DNA of 64,000 nt from Denitrobacterium detoxificans. Its GTDB lineage: Bacteria > Actinomycetota > Coriobacteriia > Coriobacteriales > Eggerthellaceae. The translations under genes and the position numbers were made by a program. Position 1 is the first letter of the stretch; each line of letters opens with the position of its first letter. Positions 7,770-16,961 of this stretch are shown in pieces. The stretch covers positions 72,353 through 136,352 of the forward strand of contig NZ_SUUH01000007.1 in NCBI RefSeq assembly GCF_015062615.1. The letters are read 5' to 3'. The notes beneath the pieces were generated by a model. That model was not told the DNA's origin and did not search any database. It saw only the letters and a list, made by a program, of their open reading frames with translations.

Positions 7770-9128
7770 ATGTCGTTGCCAGCACCCAAGGCAGACGCGA
7801 AAGCCGATAACCGTACCACCGTCGAACTGGGATCGGTGCTTCCGCGCACCGCTACCGTGAAGGACGGCCATCTCTACGTCGGCGGCGTCGACATGGTGGA
7901 GTTGGCTCGCGAGCAGGGTACGGCCCTGTACGTGTACGACGAGGAAGACCTGCGTTCTCGCATCCGCGAGTACGTCGAGGCGTTTTCCGCAGCGTATCCC
8001 AATTCGGAAGTCATCTACGCCAGCAAGGCGTTTTTGAATCGCGCCATGGCGAAGCTGGTGGCCGAAGAGGGTGCGAACATCGACGTGTCCGGTGGTGGCG
8101 AGCTTGCCATCGCCCAGGCTGCGGGCTTTCCCATGGAGCGCGTGTTCGTACATGGCAACAACAAGACGCCCCAGGAATTGGAAGAGGCCATTTCCGCAGG
8201 CGTGGGCTGCATCGTGCTCGATAGCCGCATCGAACTGGATCGCGTGAACAAGATTGCCGGTCGCTTGGGCAAGGTGCAGGACGTCTACATGCGCATCACC
8301 CCTGGCGTGGAAGCCGATACGCACGAATACATTCGCACGGGCATGGAGGACAGCAAGTTCGGCTTCACCATGCGCGAGGATTTCGCGTTCAATTGCGTGG
8401 GCGACGTGCTTGCGGCCGAAAACGTGCATCTGCGCGGCCTGCACATGCATATTGGCTCGCAGATCTTCAAGCTGCAGCCCTTTGGCGAGGCCATTGCGGT
8501 GGGCGTGGAACTCATTGCCCGCATCAAGGAACGCTACGGCTTCGAAATCGACGACCTTGATATCGGCGGCGGCGTTGGCATTGCCTACATGGCCACCGAC
8601 GCTCCGGCAACCATTCGCGAATTTGCGCAGATTACCGCAGACGCTCTGCATGAGCAGTGCGCGAAGTTCGGCGTGAAGGAGCCGCGCGTCCTTACCGAGC
8701 CCGGTCGCAGCATTGCCGCTTCCGCTGGCATCACGCTGTACACGGTGGGCATTCTGAAGACGCTGCCCGGCATTCGCAAGTATGTGGCAATCGACGGCGG
8801 CATGAGCGACAACGTGCGCACTGCCCTGTACCACGCCGATTACGAGGCCGTTATCGCGAACAAGGCCGACCAGCCGCGCACCGAGATCGTCACGCTGTGC
8901 GGCAAGCATTGCGAGAGCGGCGACGCCGTGGTGCTCGATGGTTCGCTGCAGACGCCCGAGCTGGGCGATATCGTGGCCGTGTTCGGCACGGGCGCGTACT
9001 GCCGCAGCATGAGCAGCAACTACAATGGCCAGCCTCGTCCGGGCGTGGTTTTCGTGAAAGATGGCCAGGCGCGCTTGGTTACGCGTCGCGAAACGTACGC
9101 CGACCTTCTGGCTTGCGACATCGATTAA
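7770..9128 (+). CDS. lysA: Diaminopimelate decarboxylase
   Basis: PLP enzyme of fold type III that decarboxylates meso-diaminopimelate to L-lysine, the last step of lysine synthesis (452 aa). The PLP lysine is in EVIYASKAFLNRAM, the cofactor phosphate site in DIGGGVGIAY and EPGRSIAASAG, the substrate-contact cysteine in CGKHCESGD, and the C-terminal tyrosine region in GTGAYCRSMSSNYNG. HMHIGSQI is the usual beta/alpha-barrel motif. The ATG follows GGAAGGGAGGTCCAC. It lies 40 bp before hom, so two branches of the aspartate family pathway appear to be co-transcribed. Confidence 0.96.
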   Translation: MSLPAPKADAKADNRTTVELGSVLPRTATVKDGHLYVGGVDMVELAREQGTALYVYDEEDLRSRIREYVEAFSAAYPNSEVIYASKAFLNRAMAKLVAEEGANIDVSGGGELAIAQAAGFPMERVFVHGNNKTPQELEEAISAGVGCIVLDSRIELDRVNKIAGRLGKVQDVYMRITPGVEADTHEYIRTGMEDSKFGFTMREDFAFNCVGDVLAAENVHLRGLHMHIGSQIFKLQPFGEAIAVGVELIARIKERYGFEIDDLDIGGGVGIAYMATDAPATIREFAQITADALHEQCAKFGVKEPRVLTEPGRSIAASAGITLYTVGILKTLPGIRKYVAIDGGMSDNVRTALYHADYEAVIANKADQPRTEIVTLCGKHCESGDAVVLDGSLQTPELGDIVAVFGTGAYCRSMSSNYNGQPRPGVVFVKDGQARLVTRRETYADLLACDID

Positions 9129-9168
9129 CATATACAAGTATGCGTAGCACTGCGGGAAAGGAATTGGC

Positions 9169-10458
9169 ATGACGGTGAAACTTGGTCTGGTAGGCACGGG
9201 TACGGTCGGCGGCGGCTGCCTGGATATCCTGTCTGCCCATCGTGACGACTTCAAGCGTCTGAACGGCATCGACGTCGAGCTGGTGCGCGTGTGCTCGCGC
9301 AATTCCGAAACCGCTGTTGCCCGTGGCGTGGAAGATTTGTTTACGACCGACTTCAACGACGTCATCAACGACCCGGAAGTCGATATCGTCATCGAGCTTA
9401 TTGGCGGCACCACCGCTGCCTACGACCTGGTTATGGGCGCGCTGCGTGCGGGCAAGAACGTAGTTACCGCCAACAAGGCGCTCATGGCCACCCATGGCAG
9501 CGAAATCCTCGAGCTTGCGCGCGAAAAGGGCCTGGAGGTTGCGTTCGAGGCGAGCGTTGGTGGCGGCATCCCTATCATCGGCCCCCTTACGCACGGCCTG
9601 CATGCCAATGGCGTTTCCAGCGTGCTGGGCATCGTGAATGGCACCACGAACTACATGCTCACGCGTATGAGCGAAACGGGCGCCACGTACGATGATGCGC
9701 TTGCCGAGGCGCAGGAGAAGGGCTTTGCCGAGGCCGATCCCACGGCCGACGTCGATGGGTTCGATGCTGCGGCGAAGATTGCCATCCTTTCCACGATTGC
9801 GTTCAATACGCCCGTGAACTTGGACGACGTGTATACCGAGGGCATTCGCAACATCATGCCCACCGACCTTGCCGCTGCCAAGGAAATGGGTTACTGCGTG
9901 AAGCTGCTGGCCATTGGCAATCGCACCGATGCCGGCGTCGACGTGCGCGTGCATCCCACCATGGTGCCGCTGTCGCACCCATTGGCCACGGTAAACGGCG
10001 TGTTCAATGCTATTTACGTCGTGGGCGACGCCGTGGGAGAGACGATGTTCTTTGGCGAAGGCGCGGGCGCGGGTGCTGCAGCTAGCGCCGTTATGGGCGA
10101 CGTGCTGGAAGTGGCACGCCACGTGCAGCAGGGTTGCACCAACCAGGTCATTCCCGGCAACGACGGGCTTTCCCTGGTGCCCATGGAAGAGCTCACCACG
10201 CGTTATTACATTCGCTTCGTGGTGGAAGACCGCCGCGGCGTGCTCGCGTCTACGGCGCGCGTATTCTCCGACCACGACGTGAGCGTGTACTCGGTTATCC
10301 AGCGTGGCAGCAACGAGAACGTTTCCGGCGTCGACTTGGTGTACATTACGCATACCGCGCAGGAGCGCGATATTCGAGCGGCAATCCAGGACATTCGTGC
10401 GCTCGACGGCGTGCTCGTGAGCGGTCAGGAGCCTACGGTTATTCGCGTGCAGAAGTAA
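9169..10458 (+). CDS. hom: Homoserine dehydrogenase with ACT domain
   Basis: NAD(P)H-dependent reduction of aspartate-semialdehyde to homoserine, the branch point to methionine and threonine (429 aa). The Rossmann motif is LGLVGTGTVGGG; catalytic-domain motifs are VVTANKALMATHG, GIVNGTTNYML and AEADPTADVDGFDA. A C-terminal ACT domain (about residues 350-429, YYIRFVVEDRRGVLA) suggests feedback control, classically by threonine. The ATG is preceded by GGGAAAGGAATTGGC. It is the second gene of the lysA-hom unit and is followed by a terminator. Confidence 0.96.
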   Translation: MTVKLGLVGTGTVGGGCLDILSAHRDDFKRLNGIDVELVRVCSRNSETAVARGVEDLFTTDFNDVINDPEVDIVIELIGGTTAAYDLVMGALRAGKNVVTANKALMATHGSEILELAREKGLEVAFEASVGGGIPIIGPLTHGLHANGVSSVLGIVNGTTNYMLTRMSETGATYDDALAEAQEKGFAEADPTADVDGFDAAAKIAILSTIAFNTPVNLDDVYTEGIRNIMPTDLAAAKEMGYCVKLLAIGNRTDAGVDVRVHPTMVPLSHPLATVNGVFNAIYVVGDAVGETMFFGEGAGAGAAASAVMGDVLEVARHVQQGCTNQVIPGNDGLSLVPMEELTTRYYIRFVVEDRRGVLASTARVFSDHDVSVYSVIQRGSNENVSGVDLVYITHTAQERDIRAAIQDIRALDGVLVSGQEPTVIRVQK

Positions 10459-10482
10459 CCGCGTGCGCTTTCTGTTTGCTCG

Positions 10483-10511
10483 GGCGTCGTCGAAAGGCGG
10501 CGCCTTTTTTT
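10483..10511 (+). terminator. Intrinsic terminator after hom
   Basis: GGCGTCGTC pairs with GGCGGCGCC (two G-T pairs) around a GAAA loop, followed by seven T. Confidence 0.9.
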
Positions 10512-10689
10512 GGCGCTTTGACCTTTTGTTATGTACATAGTGGGAGTAATATCGTTTCTCGCGGGAATCTTTGTTCGTAGATTAATGTAACCTAATGGTT
10601 CGCGTGTTTACTCATACGGCTAGTGTGGTAGTATTGAGCCGTTTCGTCTATGGGGAGGGCAGGTGCCGTCCCTCGAAAGGGGTAAGAAT

Positions 10690-11760
10690 ATGATTTGTCC
10701 GAAATGCGGTGCTTCACAGCTGGAAGGAACGAAGTTCTGCACTTCGTGCGGCAGTGAACTCTCTGGCACTGACGCTGATCAGCCTACCGTGGCGCAGCCT
10801 GCTGCTCCCGCTCAGCCTGCTGTGGCCCCCACTCGGCCTGTTGCGGCTCCTACGCAGCCCGTGACCGGCACGGTTCCTCCCGCGGGCTACACGCAGCCCG
10901 GTACCGCTCCCTCTTCCCAGCCTTCCAATGGCAAGGTAACGGGTGCGTTCGTCTGCGGTATCCTGTCCATCATCTTCGCGTTCATCATGCCCATCGTGGG
11001 CATCATCCTGGGCATCGTGGCCATCGCCATCGGTTCCAGCGCTTATCGCGAGACGCAGGAGTCCCGCGCCAAGACGGGCAAGACCTGCGGTATCGTCGGT
11101 CTGGTCATTTCTATCCTGTGGATCGTAATTGCCATCATCTTCTCGGCTACTATCTTGGCCATGGTCTCCTCTGCCGACCCCAGCCTGCTCAATAGCAACG
11201 GTAGCTCCAGCATCAATACGCCCGCAACGCCTTCGACGCCCTCGACGCCGTCTTCCGACGACGAGGCTGCTGCCATGGCCTGCGTGCAGGATTACCTGGA
11301 CACCAACCTGACGTTCTCCGACAGCGAGATTTCTTCTCTGGCTTCTCAGATCGATAGCTCTTTCAGCTCCAGCACGGGCTTCGGACTTTCCCAGGTTGGC
11401 GTTGACCCCAATCAGTTTGCCAAGTGGCTCGTGGGCGACCTGAGCGGCACCGCCACGAGCGCCAACGTTGCCGATGGCGAAGGTACGGTTACTTGCTCTA
11501 TCACCACGCGTGACTTCGATTACTTCATGACCGACTTCCAGACGTCCGTCAATAACCTCGACTCCTCTTCGTTCTCCGATATGGATAGCGCATATCAGGC
11601 CATTGGCGCTCTCATGCTGCAGTCCATGGATAGCACGCCTGTGGTTACCCGCACGCTCGACATCGACGTGGAAAACACCATGGGCGAATGGGATATCGAG
11701 TACCCCGCTCTCACCGCAAGCGATCTTTCCGATCTCATCTACGGTGGCATGAACCTGTAG
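10690..11760 (+). CDS. Zinc-ribbon membrane protein with DUF4190-like helices
   Basis: A 356-aa membrane protein of unknown function. The N-terminus is a four-cysteine zinc ribbon (CPKCGAS...FCTSCGSEL). A Pro/Ala/Gln-rich linker (about 30-85) follows. Next come two closely spaced hydrophobic helices with the DUF4190-type layout (FVCGILSIIFAFIMPIVG and CGIVGLVISILWIVIAIIFS). A Ser/Thr/Pro spacer leads to a C-terminal domain of about 160 aa that should lie outside the membrane, with an alternating-charge/Ser-rich composition I cannot match to an enzyme. The gene is monocistronic, bounded by terminators on both sides. Similar proteins often sense or scaffold envelope processes; nothing here decides which. 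Confidence 0.75.
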   Translation: MICPKCGASQLEGTKFCTSCGSELSGTDADQPTVAQPAAPAQPAVAPTRPVAAPTQPVTGTVPPAGYTQPGTAPSSQPSNGKVTGAFVCGILSIIFAFIMPIVGIILGIVAIAIGSSAYRETQESRAKTGKTCGIVGLVISILWIVIAIIFSATILAMVSSADPSLLNSNGSSSINTPATPSTPSTPSSDDEAAAMACVQDYLDTNLTFSDSEISSLASQIDSSFSSSTGFGLSQVGVDPNQFAKWLVGDLSGTATSANVADGEGTVTCSITTRDFDYFMTDFQTSVNNLDSSSFSDMDSAYQAIGALMLQSMDSTPVVTRTLDIDVENTMGEWDIEYPALTASDLSDLIYGGMNL

Positions 11761-11789
11761 TTTATTGCTTCGCATAGTCAAGCTTGCCT

Positions 11790-11819
11790 GGGCCGTCCGC
11801 GTATGCGGGTGGCCCTTTT
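11790..11819 (+). terminator. Intrinsic terminator after the zinc-ribbon protein gene
   Basis: GGGCCGTCCGC pairs with GCGGGTGGCCC (two G-T pairs) around a GTAT loop, followed by TTTT. Confidence 0.8.
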
Positions 11820-11883
11820 GCGTATCTATGTATTGTGGCCTTTGTGCCGTAACGTAGGCGTAACGCGGCCTCTAATTCGGGCA

Positions 11884-11892
11884 TGTTAGAAT
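11884..11892 (+). promoter_or_regulatory. Extended -10 promoter of the glycosyltransferase gene
   Basis: TGTTAGAAT, an extended -10 about 40 bp before the start codon and similar to the one in front of lysA. Confidence 0.45.
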
Positions 11893-11931
11893 CGGTTCAC
11901 TATTGAATCGAGCTGCCGAAGGGAGAGGTGC

Positions 11932-13170
11932 ATGGTAATGGAACGAGTCAATCGTAAGATTGCGCTGGTTACCATGGATGTGCGTCTACCCGGCGAAACG
12001 CAAGGCCTCGACCGCACGGCGTTCATCGCCGGCATGTTGGCAGATGCGGGTTACGAGGTCGACCTTATTACCAGCTCGTTCCAGCACTGGGATAAGGCCC
12101 AGCGCAACACGGCCGACCCTGCGTATCAAACGCATGGGTATCGCGTCGTCTTTATCGATGCGCCTAATTATTCCAAGAACGTTACGCCCAGCCGCGTGCG
12201 CAATCACACCATCGTCTCGCGTCGTCTTGCCGAGTACTTCAAGAGCCACAACGAATATGGCCTGGTCTTGGCAAAGGTTCCGCCGAACGATATGGCCCTG
12301 GTGTGCGCCAAGTACGCCGAAGAGGCGGGCATCCCCTTCGTGGTCGACGTGAACGACCTGTGGCCCGAAGCCATGCGCATGGTCTTCGACGTGCCCGTGC
12401 TCAGCCCCTTGCTGTTCCGCGGCTTCAAGCGCGATGCCGAAGCGGTGTACGCGCGCACTACCGCCGCCATTGGCACTTCGGAAGAATACGCGCTGCGCCC
12501 CAGCAAGTACATGAACCACGTCATTCCGCATATCACCGTGTATGTGGGCAACGACGTTTCCGCCTTCGATGCCGAGGCTGCCGCACATGCGTCCTTGGTG
12601 CATAAGCCCGAAGACGAATTCTGGGTTACCTATGCGGGCACCATTGGCACCAGCTACGACATTCGCACCATGGTGCTTGCCGCCGACCATTTGAAGCGCT
12701 GCGGGCATACCGACGTGCGCATGGTCATTCTGGGCGATGGCCCGCTTGCCCCCGAACTGCGCCAACTTGCCGCGCAACTTGGCTGCAACTGTACGTTTTT
12801 GGGGTATCGCCCCCACGAGGAGATGGCTGCGTACCTGCAGGCCTCCGACGTGTTGGTGAATTCCTTTGTGAAGAAGGCCCCGCAGAGCATCGTTTCGAAG
12901 ATTGGCGATTATCTGGCTGCGGGCAAGCCCATGATCAATACGCTGGCGAACGAGGAGTTTACCCGCAAGGTCACCAACGACGGCTTTGGCGTGAATATTG
13001 TCTCGGAAGACCCCGATGCTCTGGCTGCCGCCATTCTTGAACTGCAGGAACGTCCCCAGGTGCGTGCTCGCATGGGCGCTGCTGCTCGCCGTATTGCCGA
13101 AGAGCAGTTCGATCGTCCGGTTGCCTACCAGCGTATCGTCAAGCTCGTCGACAATCTGCTTTCCGAATAG
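11932..13170 (+). CDS. Family 4 glycosyltransferase (GT-B fold)
   Basis: A 412-aa retaining GT4-type glycosyltransferase. The N-terminal domain has the glycine-poor acceptor fold (KIALVTMDVRLPGETQ). The C-terminal domain carries the donor-binding features: VTYAGTIGTSYDIRTMVLAA, VILGDGPLAPELR, FLGYRPHEEMAAYLQASDVLV, and a C-terminal helix with EEQFD. No membrane segment is visible, so it is probably cytoplasmic or membrane-associated. The start has two ATGs in frame (11932 and 11938) after GAAGGGAGAGG. It is an orphan gene, not within a polysaccharide cluster, so donor and acceptor are unknown. Confidence 0.85.
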   Translation: MVMERVNRKIALVTMDVRLPGETQGLDRTAFIAGMLADAGYEVDLITSSFQHWDKAQRNTADPAYQTHGYRVVFIDAPNYSKNVTPSRVRNHTIVSRRLAEYFKSHNEYGLVLAKVPPNDMALVCAKYAEEAGIPFVVDVNDLWPEAMRMVFDVPVLSPLLFRGFKRDAEAVYARTTAAIGTSEEYALRPSKYMNHVIPHITVYVGNDVSAFDAEAAAHASLVHKPEDEFWVTYAGTIGTSYDIRTMVLAADHLKRCGHTDVRMVILGDGPLAPELRQLAAQLGCNCTFLGYRPHEEMAAYLQASDVLVNSFVKKAPQSIVSKIGDYLAAGKPMINTLANEEFTRKVTNDGFGVNIVSEDPDALAAAILELQERPQVRARMGAAARRIAEEQFDRPVAYQRIVKLVDNLLSE

Positions 13171-13189
13171 CACCCCCCCCGTTTCGCCA

Positions 13190-13212
13190 CGCCGCCTACG
13201 GGCGGCGTTTTT
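13190..13212 (+). terminator. Intrinsic terminator after the glycosyltransferase gene
   Basis: CGCCGCC-TACG-GGCGGCG hairpin followed by TTTTT. It separates the converging glycosyltransferase and flavin reductase genes. Confidence 0.88.
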
Positions 13213-13357
13213 CATGCCCGAAATGGGAAGAACCCGTATCGGGCTGCAGGCCAATGCGGGTTCGTTTCTTGGAACCTGCTGCGCACGGGGAGGGGGTCCG
13301 TGCGCAGCGCGGAATTGCGTAAGGTGCGTCGCGCGGGGCGTACGCGACCGGTATTGG

Positions 13358-15004
13358 CTACATGGCGCCCAGGCGCTTGCCCAGAACGTAGCCCTGGGTG
13401 TAGTTGTGGCCCAGGTTCAGGCCAAACACGGTGAGCGGGTAATCGATGCCGCCGTAGAAGCCGCCTGCAACGTTGCCGATGGCGTACAGGCCGGGGATGG
13501 CTTCGCCTTCGGGCGTGACGCACTGCAGGTCGTCGTTCACCTTTACGCCGGAGCATAGGGCGCTCATGCGCACGTGGCGATGAATGCCGTAGTAGGGCGG
13601 GGTGTCGATGGTCTTCAAGTAGTCGGGCTTCAGGCCGAAGTCCACGTCGGCGCCATTTGCGCAAAGCTCATTGAAGCGGGCGATGGTTTTCTTGAAGTTC
13701 GCGACATCGGTGACGCCCAGTTTCTCGGCCAGCTCGTCCAGCGTGTCGGCTTTGTAGGTGCCGATCATCGTGGGGATGACCGCCTTGCGTTCGACGTCCT
13801 CTTCGGGCATGTACACGCGCAGGCCCTCGGGGTCTACCAGCTTGCCGGGGAAGGCAGCGGCCTTTTCCATGTAGGCGGAGTCGAAGACCTCGATGTAGTT
13901 GCCGCGGTCCTTTTCGCTGCGAAGGTAGCAGTTCATGAGCGACATCTCGGTGTCTTCGCGGCAGAAGCGCTCGCCATCCATCTTCATGCGCAGGAAGGGC
14001 ATGTCGCACATGGAAGCGGGGCCCGCGTCGAAGTCGTGGAGCATCTTGGTGTGGCCGAAGTCTTCGATGCAGCCACCGGCCCATACCACCATCTTGTGGC
14101 CGTCGCCCGTGCGGCCGTGCTGTTTCTGGTCCAGATACTGCAGGTCGGGCAGGTAATACTTCAGCATCTCCTCGTCATTCTGGTAGTCGCCGCTGGCAAC
14201 GACCACGCCGTTGCGGGCGTTGAATTTCACGTAGGTGTGGTCGGGCATAAGGGCGATAACGCCGGTGACGCGGCCATCCTTGTCGGTGACCAGCTGTTTT
14301 GCGGGCGTGCTGTAGAAGATTTCCACGCCCTCGCTTTCGGCCTGCTTGCACATGGCCTTCATGCCGTCGCCCGTGCAGTAGGGCTTGGGGCCGAAGAACG
14401 AGGTGACGAAGGACATGTTGTAGCCGAACTTCTTGATGAGGGGCATGTGCTGCGCGTTGCCCTGGTCGATGACCTGCGCGCCGCCGGCTGCGGATTTCTC
14501 GATGACCCACTTCACGGCCTCGCCGCTGTTCTGGGCCCACATTTCGATGAGGGCGCGGTTGGGGCGATGCTGGCTGTCGGTCATGAGCTGGCCGATGAGG
14601 TGGGCAACATGAGATGGGTCGCTGTTTTCCAGGTCGATGCCCGAGCCGGAGTTACCATGAGCGGATGCTTCGGCTTCCTTCTGGAGTAGGGCTACGCTTG
14701 CGCCTGCCTCCAACGCCGCCAGGGCGCAGGGAACGCCGGGGCTGCCGGCGCCAATGACCACGACGTCGTAATCGCGCTCTTCGGCAATCTTGGTAATCGG
14801 ATCGGGCTTATTGGCCAGGAATCCGGGCAGGCCGTCGCGGAAGTGACCCGCTTCGGTGGTGGTTCCCGTGGTGGTGGCGCCGCCGTACCCTTTCGCTTCG
14901 GCGCTCTTGGGTCCGCATCCGGCCAGAGCCGATGCGCCTGCCACGCTTGCCGCGGCTACGCCTCCCAGCTTGAATAGATCTCGTCTGCTAAACGACTGTC
15001 CCAT
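13358..15004 (-). CDS. Tat-exported lipoprotein FAD-dependent reductase (fumarate reductase-like), module 1
   Basis: A 548-aa flavoprotein of the FAD_binding_2 family (fumarate reductase/succinate dehydrogenase flavoprotein type). The N-terminus has a twin-arginine motif (FSRRDLFK) and then a lipobox (SALAGC), so it should be exported folded and lipid-anchored outside the membrane. The FAD dinucleotide fold is YDVVVIGAGSPGVPCAL, and the C-terminal FAD site is IPGLYAIGNVAGGFYGG. No haem-binding CxxCH is present, so electrons must come from a separate partner. The start at 15004 has GGAGG about 10 nt away; the ATG at 15013 is too close to it. A divergent LuxR-type regulator lies 253 bp away. 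The substrate is unknown; such paralogues reduce varied enoates and plant or drug molecules. Confidence 0.88.
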   Translation of the reverse strand: MGQSFSRRDLFKLGGVAAASVAGASALAGCGPKSAEAKGYGGATTTGTTTEAGHFRDGLPGFLANKPDPITKIAEERDYDVVVIGAGSPGVPCALAALEAGASVALLQKEAEASAHGNSGSGIDLENSDPSHVAHLIGQLMTDSQHRPNRALIEMWAQNSGEAVKWVIEKSAAGGAQVIDQGNAQHMPLIKKFGYNMSFVTSFFGPKPYCTGDGMKAMCKQAESEGVEIFYSTPAKQLVTDKDGRVTGVIALMPDHTYVKFNARNGVVVASGDYQNDEEMLKYYLPDLQYLDQKQHGRTGDGHKMVVWAGGCIEDFGHTKMLHDFDAGPASMCDMPFLRMKMDGERFCREDTEMSLMNCYLRSEKDRGNYIEVFDSAYMEKAAAFPGKLVDPEGLRVYMPEEDVERKAVIPTMIGTYKADTLDELAEKLGVTDVANFKKTIARFNELCANGADVDFGLKPDYLKTIDTPPYYGIHRHVRMSALCSGVKVNDDLQCVTPEGEAIPGLYAIGNVAGGFYGGIDYPLTVFGLNLGHNYTQGYVLGKRLGAM

Positions 15005-15141
15005 ACCTATCATCCCTCCAATGATGCGATGTTCGGCGCCGCTGCGTTCGCATGCTACGATGCGGCGCCCTTGTTGCGCACAATGTACTTCCATGCGCCC
15101 GCTGGGGTCTTCGCCTGTTTTTGAATTAGGTGGGGGATTGC

Positions 15142-15164
15142 TATCACCCCCGGGGTATCACCCC
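15142..15164 (-). promoter_or_regulatory. Tandem G-rich 9-mers between reductase and regulator, module 1
   Basis: Read on the minus strand, GGGGTGATA occurs twice with a 14-bp period, followed by a CCCCC tract 4-5 nt on, about 140-160 bp before the reductase start. A similar pattern precedes the module 2 reductase. This is a candidate binding site for the neighbouring LuxR regulator. Confidence 0.45.
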
Positions 15165-15220
15165 AGGTTCAACTGGGGAAACGCAAAGAGGGCTCCATGC
15201 GGTGTGAGGGTGTGATTGCG

Positions 15221-15226
15221 TATAAT
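15221..15226 (+). promoter_or_regulatory. -10 element of the module 1 LuxR regulator gene
   Basis: Perfect TATAAT 32 bp before the GTG start at 15258. It overlaps the longer reading frame from 15216, which argues against that longer start. The -35 region is poor, suggesting activator dependence. Confidence 0.55.
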
Positions 15227-15257
15227 ACCCCTATGCGAAAAGCGGTTGGGAGGTCGC

Positions 15258-16844
15258 GTGGAATCACGGGAGAAGAAGGGGAGCAAAGTTCCCGGGGCGA
15301 AGGGACGCTCGGGTGAGGGGTGCTGCGGCAAGGAAGGTCGCGACGAGGGCGGTTCCCTTGATAGCGCCATGGCCCTTACCGAGGCGAATTTCGCCTCCTT
15401 CGCCTACGAGGATGGCATGTCGGGTAGCAAGCGTCTGCCCCTGGCTTGGGTGGTCGACAAGATGCCCTATGTGCCGCTTGCGTTTTTGGGCTTGGCACTG
15501 TATCGCGCATGGATTGAGCTCGTCTATGTGGGTTCGTTCATCCCGTTTCCCTACGACGGCTCGGCTATTCATAACTACTACGACATAGCCATGATTATCA
15601 CGTTGTTCCTGTGCGCGGCTTTGCATAGGCGTATCGAGCCCATCTTCCGGAGCAGGGTTTTCTACGTAGCCGTTGCCTTGTTCATGCTTGCCGGCACGGT
15701 GGGCATGTTCGCGGGCCTGTTCGGACATGCCTCGCGTGCGTGTGGCATTTTCTCGGTGGTCACGGGCGGCGTAGGTACGGCGGGCATTATCTTGCTCTGG
15801 TCGGAATTGTACGCATCGCTTTCTCCGTATCGCGTGGGCTTGTACTATTCGGCGTCCATTGTGGCTGCTGCTTGCGTGTTGTATCTCTGTCGTGGCCTGC
15901 AGCCTCCCTGGCAATTCGGCATGGCCATGCTGTTGCCGCTGGGCTCGCTTGTGTTTGTGGCCTTGGGTTTCATAGGCCTGCCACCTGCCGAGCGCCCCCA
16001 TGCTTCCACGGCGCGCTTTAGCTTCCCCTGGAAGCCCGTGCTTATCATGGCTGTGTATGCATTTGCCTACGGTCTGCGCGAGCTCAGCCAGTACGACATG
16101 GGCATCGGCCCCCATTCGTCGCCGGGCGCCCTGGTGGTGGGCGTGCTTCTGTTCCTGTGGATATACCTGCGCGGGAGCACATTCGATTTTTCGTATTTCT
16201 ACCGCGTGGCGTTGCCTCTCATGATGGGCGCCTTCTTGGTGCTTCCCGCGTTCGGCACGCTCAACGAGGTGGTGTCCGATTGCTTCGCCACGGCTAGCTA
16301 CACGGCGTTTTCCGTGCTCATCATGCTTATCCTGGCGAATATGTCGTATCGCTACGGCATGAGTGCCGTGTGGCTGTTCGGCATTGAACGTGGCGTGCGC
16401 GCCCTGTTCGCCATGGGCGGTCGTTACACGGCCCAGGGACTTGCGCTCGTGGGCGACCCCGACACGAATGCCCTCGTCATCGGCGTCATTACCGTGGCGC
16501 TTGTGGTCATTGGCACGTTGTTGTTTACCAGCGAGAAAGACTTCTCCAGTCGTTGGGGCGTCTCGTTTCGTGCGGAAGGCGCCTCGCAGGCCGACCTGGC
16601 GCGCATGCGTCGTGAGGATCGTGCGCTTCGCTGCGACGAGCTGGCGGGGCAATTCGGGCTTTCCCCGCGCGAGCGCGAGGTGCTGCAGCTGCTCGCTCGT
16701 CGGCGCACGGTGGGGCAGATCCAAACCGATTTGGTAGTATCGAAGGATACGGTAAAGACCCACGTCAAGCATATCTATCGAAAGATGGACATCCATAGCC
16801 GCGCCGAGCTTTTCGACCTGCTGGGCATGGGCGAGGAAGAGTAG
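15258..16844 (+). CDS. Multi-membrane-segment LuxR-family regulator, module 1
   Basis: A 528-aa integral membrane transcription factor: about 12 hydrophobic helices (residues about 60-440) joined to a C-terminal LuxR/GerE helix-turn-helix (GLSPREREVLQLLARRRTVG, then DTVKTHVKHIYRKMDIHS). There is no receiver domain. The architecture suggests that the membrane part senses a ligand directly. It is divergent from the Tat-exported flavin reductase, the arrangement repeated in module 2. GTG at 15258 is preferred because GGGAGG sits 4 nt upstream and the -10 box lies before it. The early Gly/Lys-rich stretch is probably cytoplasmic. Neighbours suggest it controls the reductase, and possibly the MFS exporter 118 bp downstream. 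Confidence 0.88.
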   Translation: MESREKKGSKVPGAKGRSGEGCCGKEGRDEGGSLDSAMALTEANFASFAYEDGMSGSKRLPLAWVVDKMPYVPLAFLGLALYRAWIELVYVGSFIPFPYDGSAIHNYYDIAMIITLFLCAALHRRIEPIFRSRVFYVAVALFMLAGTVGMFAGLFGHASRACGIFSVVTGGVGTAGIILLWSELYASLSPYRVGLYYSASIVAAACVLYLCRGLQPPWQFGMAMLLPLGSLVFVALGFIGLPPAERPHASTARFSFPWKPVLIMAVYAFAYGLRELSQYDMGIGPHSSPGALVVGVLLFLWIYLRGSTFDFSYFYRVALPLMMGAFLVLPAFGTLNEVVSDCFATASYTAFSVLIMLILANMSYRYGMSAVWLFGIERGVRALFAMGGRYTAQGLALVGDPDTNALVIGVITVALVVIGTLLFTSEKDFSSRWGVSFRAEGASQADLARMRREDRALRCDELAGQFGLSPREREVLQLLARRRTVGQIQTDLVVSKDTVKTHVKHIYRKMDIHSRAELFDLLGMGEEE

Positions 16845-16888
16845 GTATACACCTTTCGCTGTATCTTTTTCTGGGAACCGTATGACTT

Positions 16889-16930
16889 GCAACTCAATTG
16901 CGTACTGCCAATTGCGTTGCCGCATATACT
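16889..16930 (+). promoter_or_regulatory. Inverted repeat operator and -10 box of the MFS gene
   Basis: GCAACTCAATTG (16889-16900) and CAATTGCGTTGC (16909-16920) form an inverted repeat with 12-bp arms, one mismatch and an 8-bp spacer. TATACT at 16925-16930 follows immediately. The dyad would cover the -35 region, a typical repressor or activator position. Confidence 0.55.
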
Positions 16931-16961
16931 TGCCGCATGTGCAAGTGAGGGATGGAGTGGT

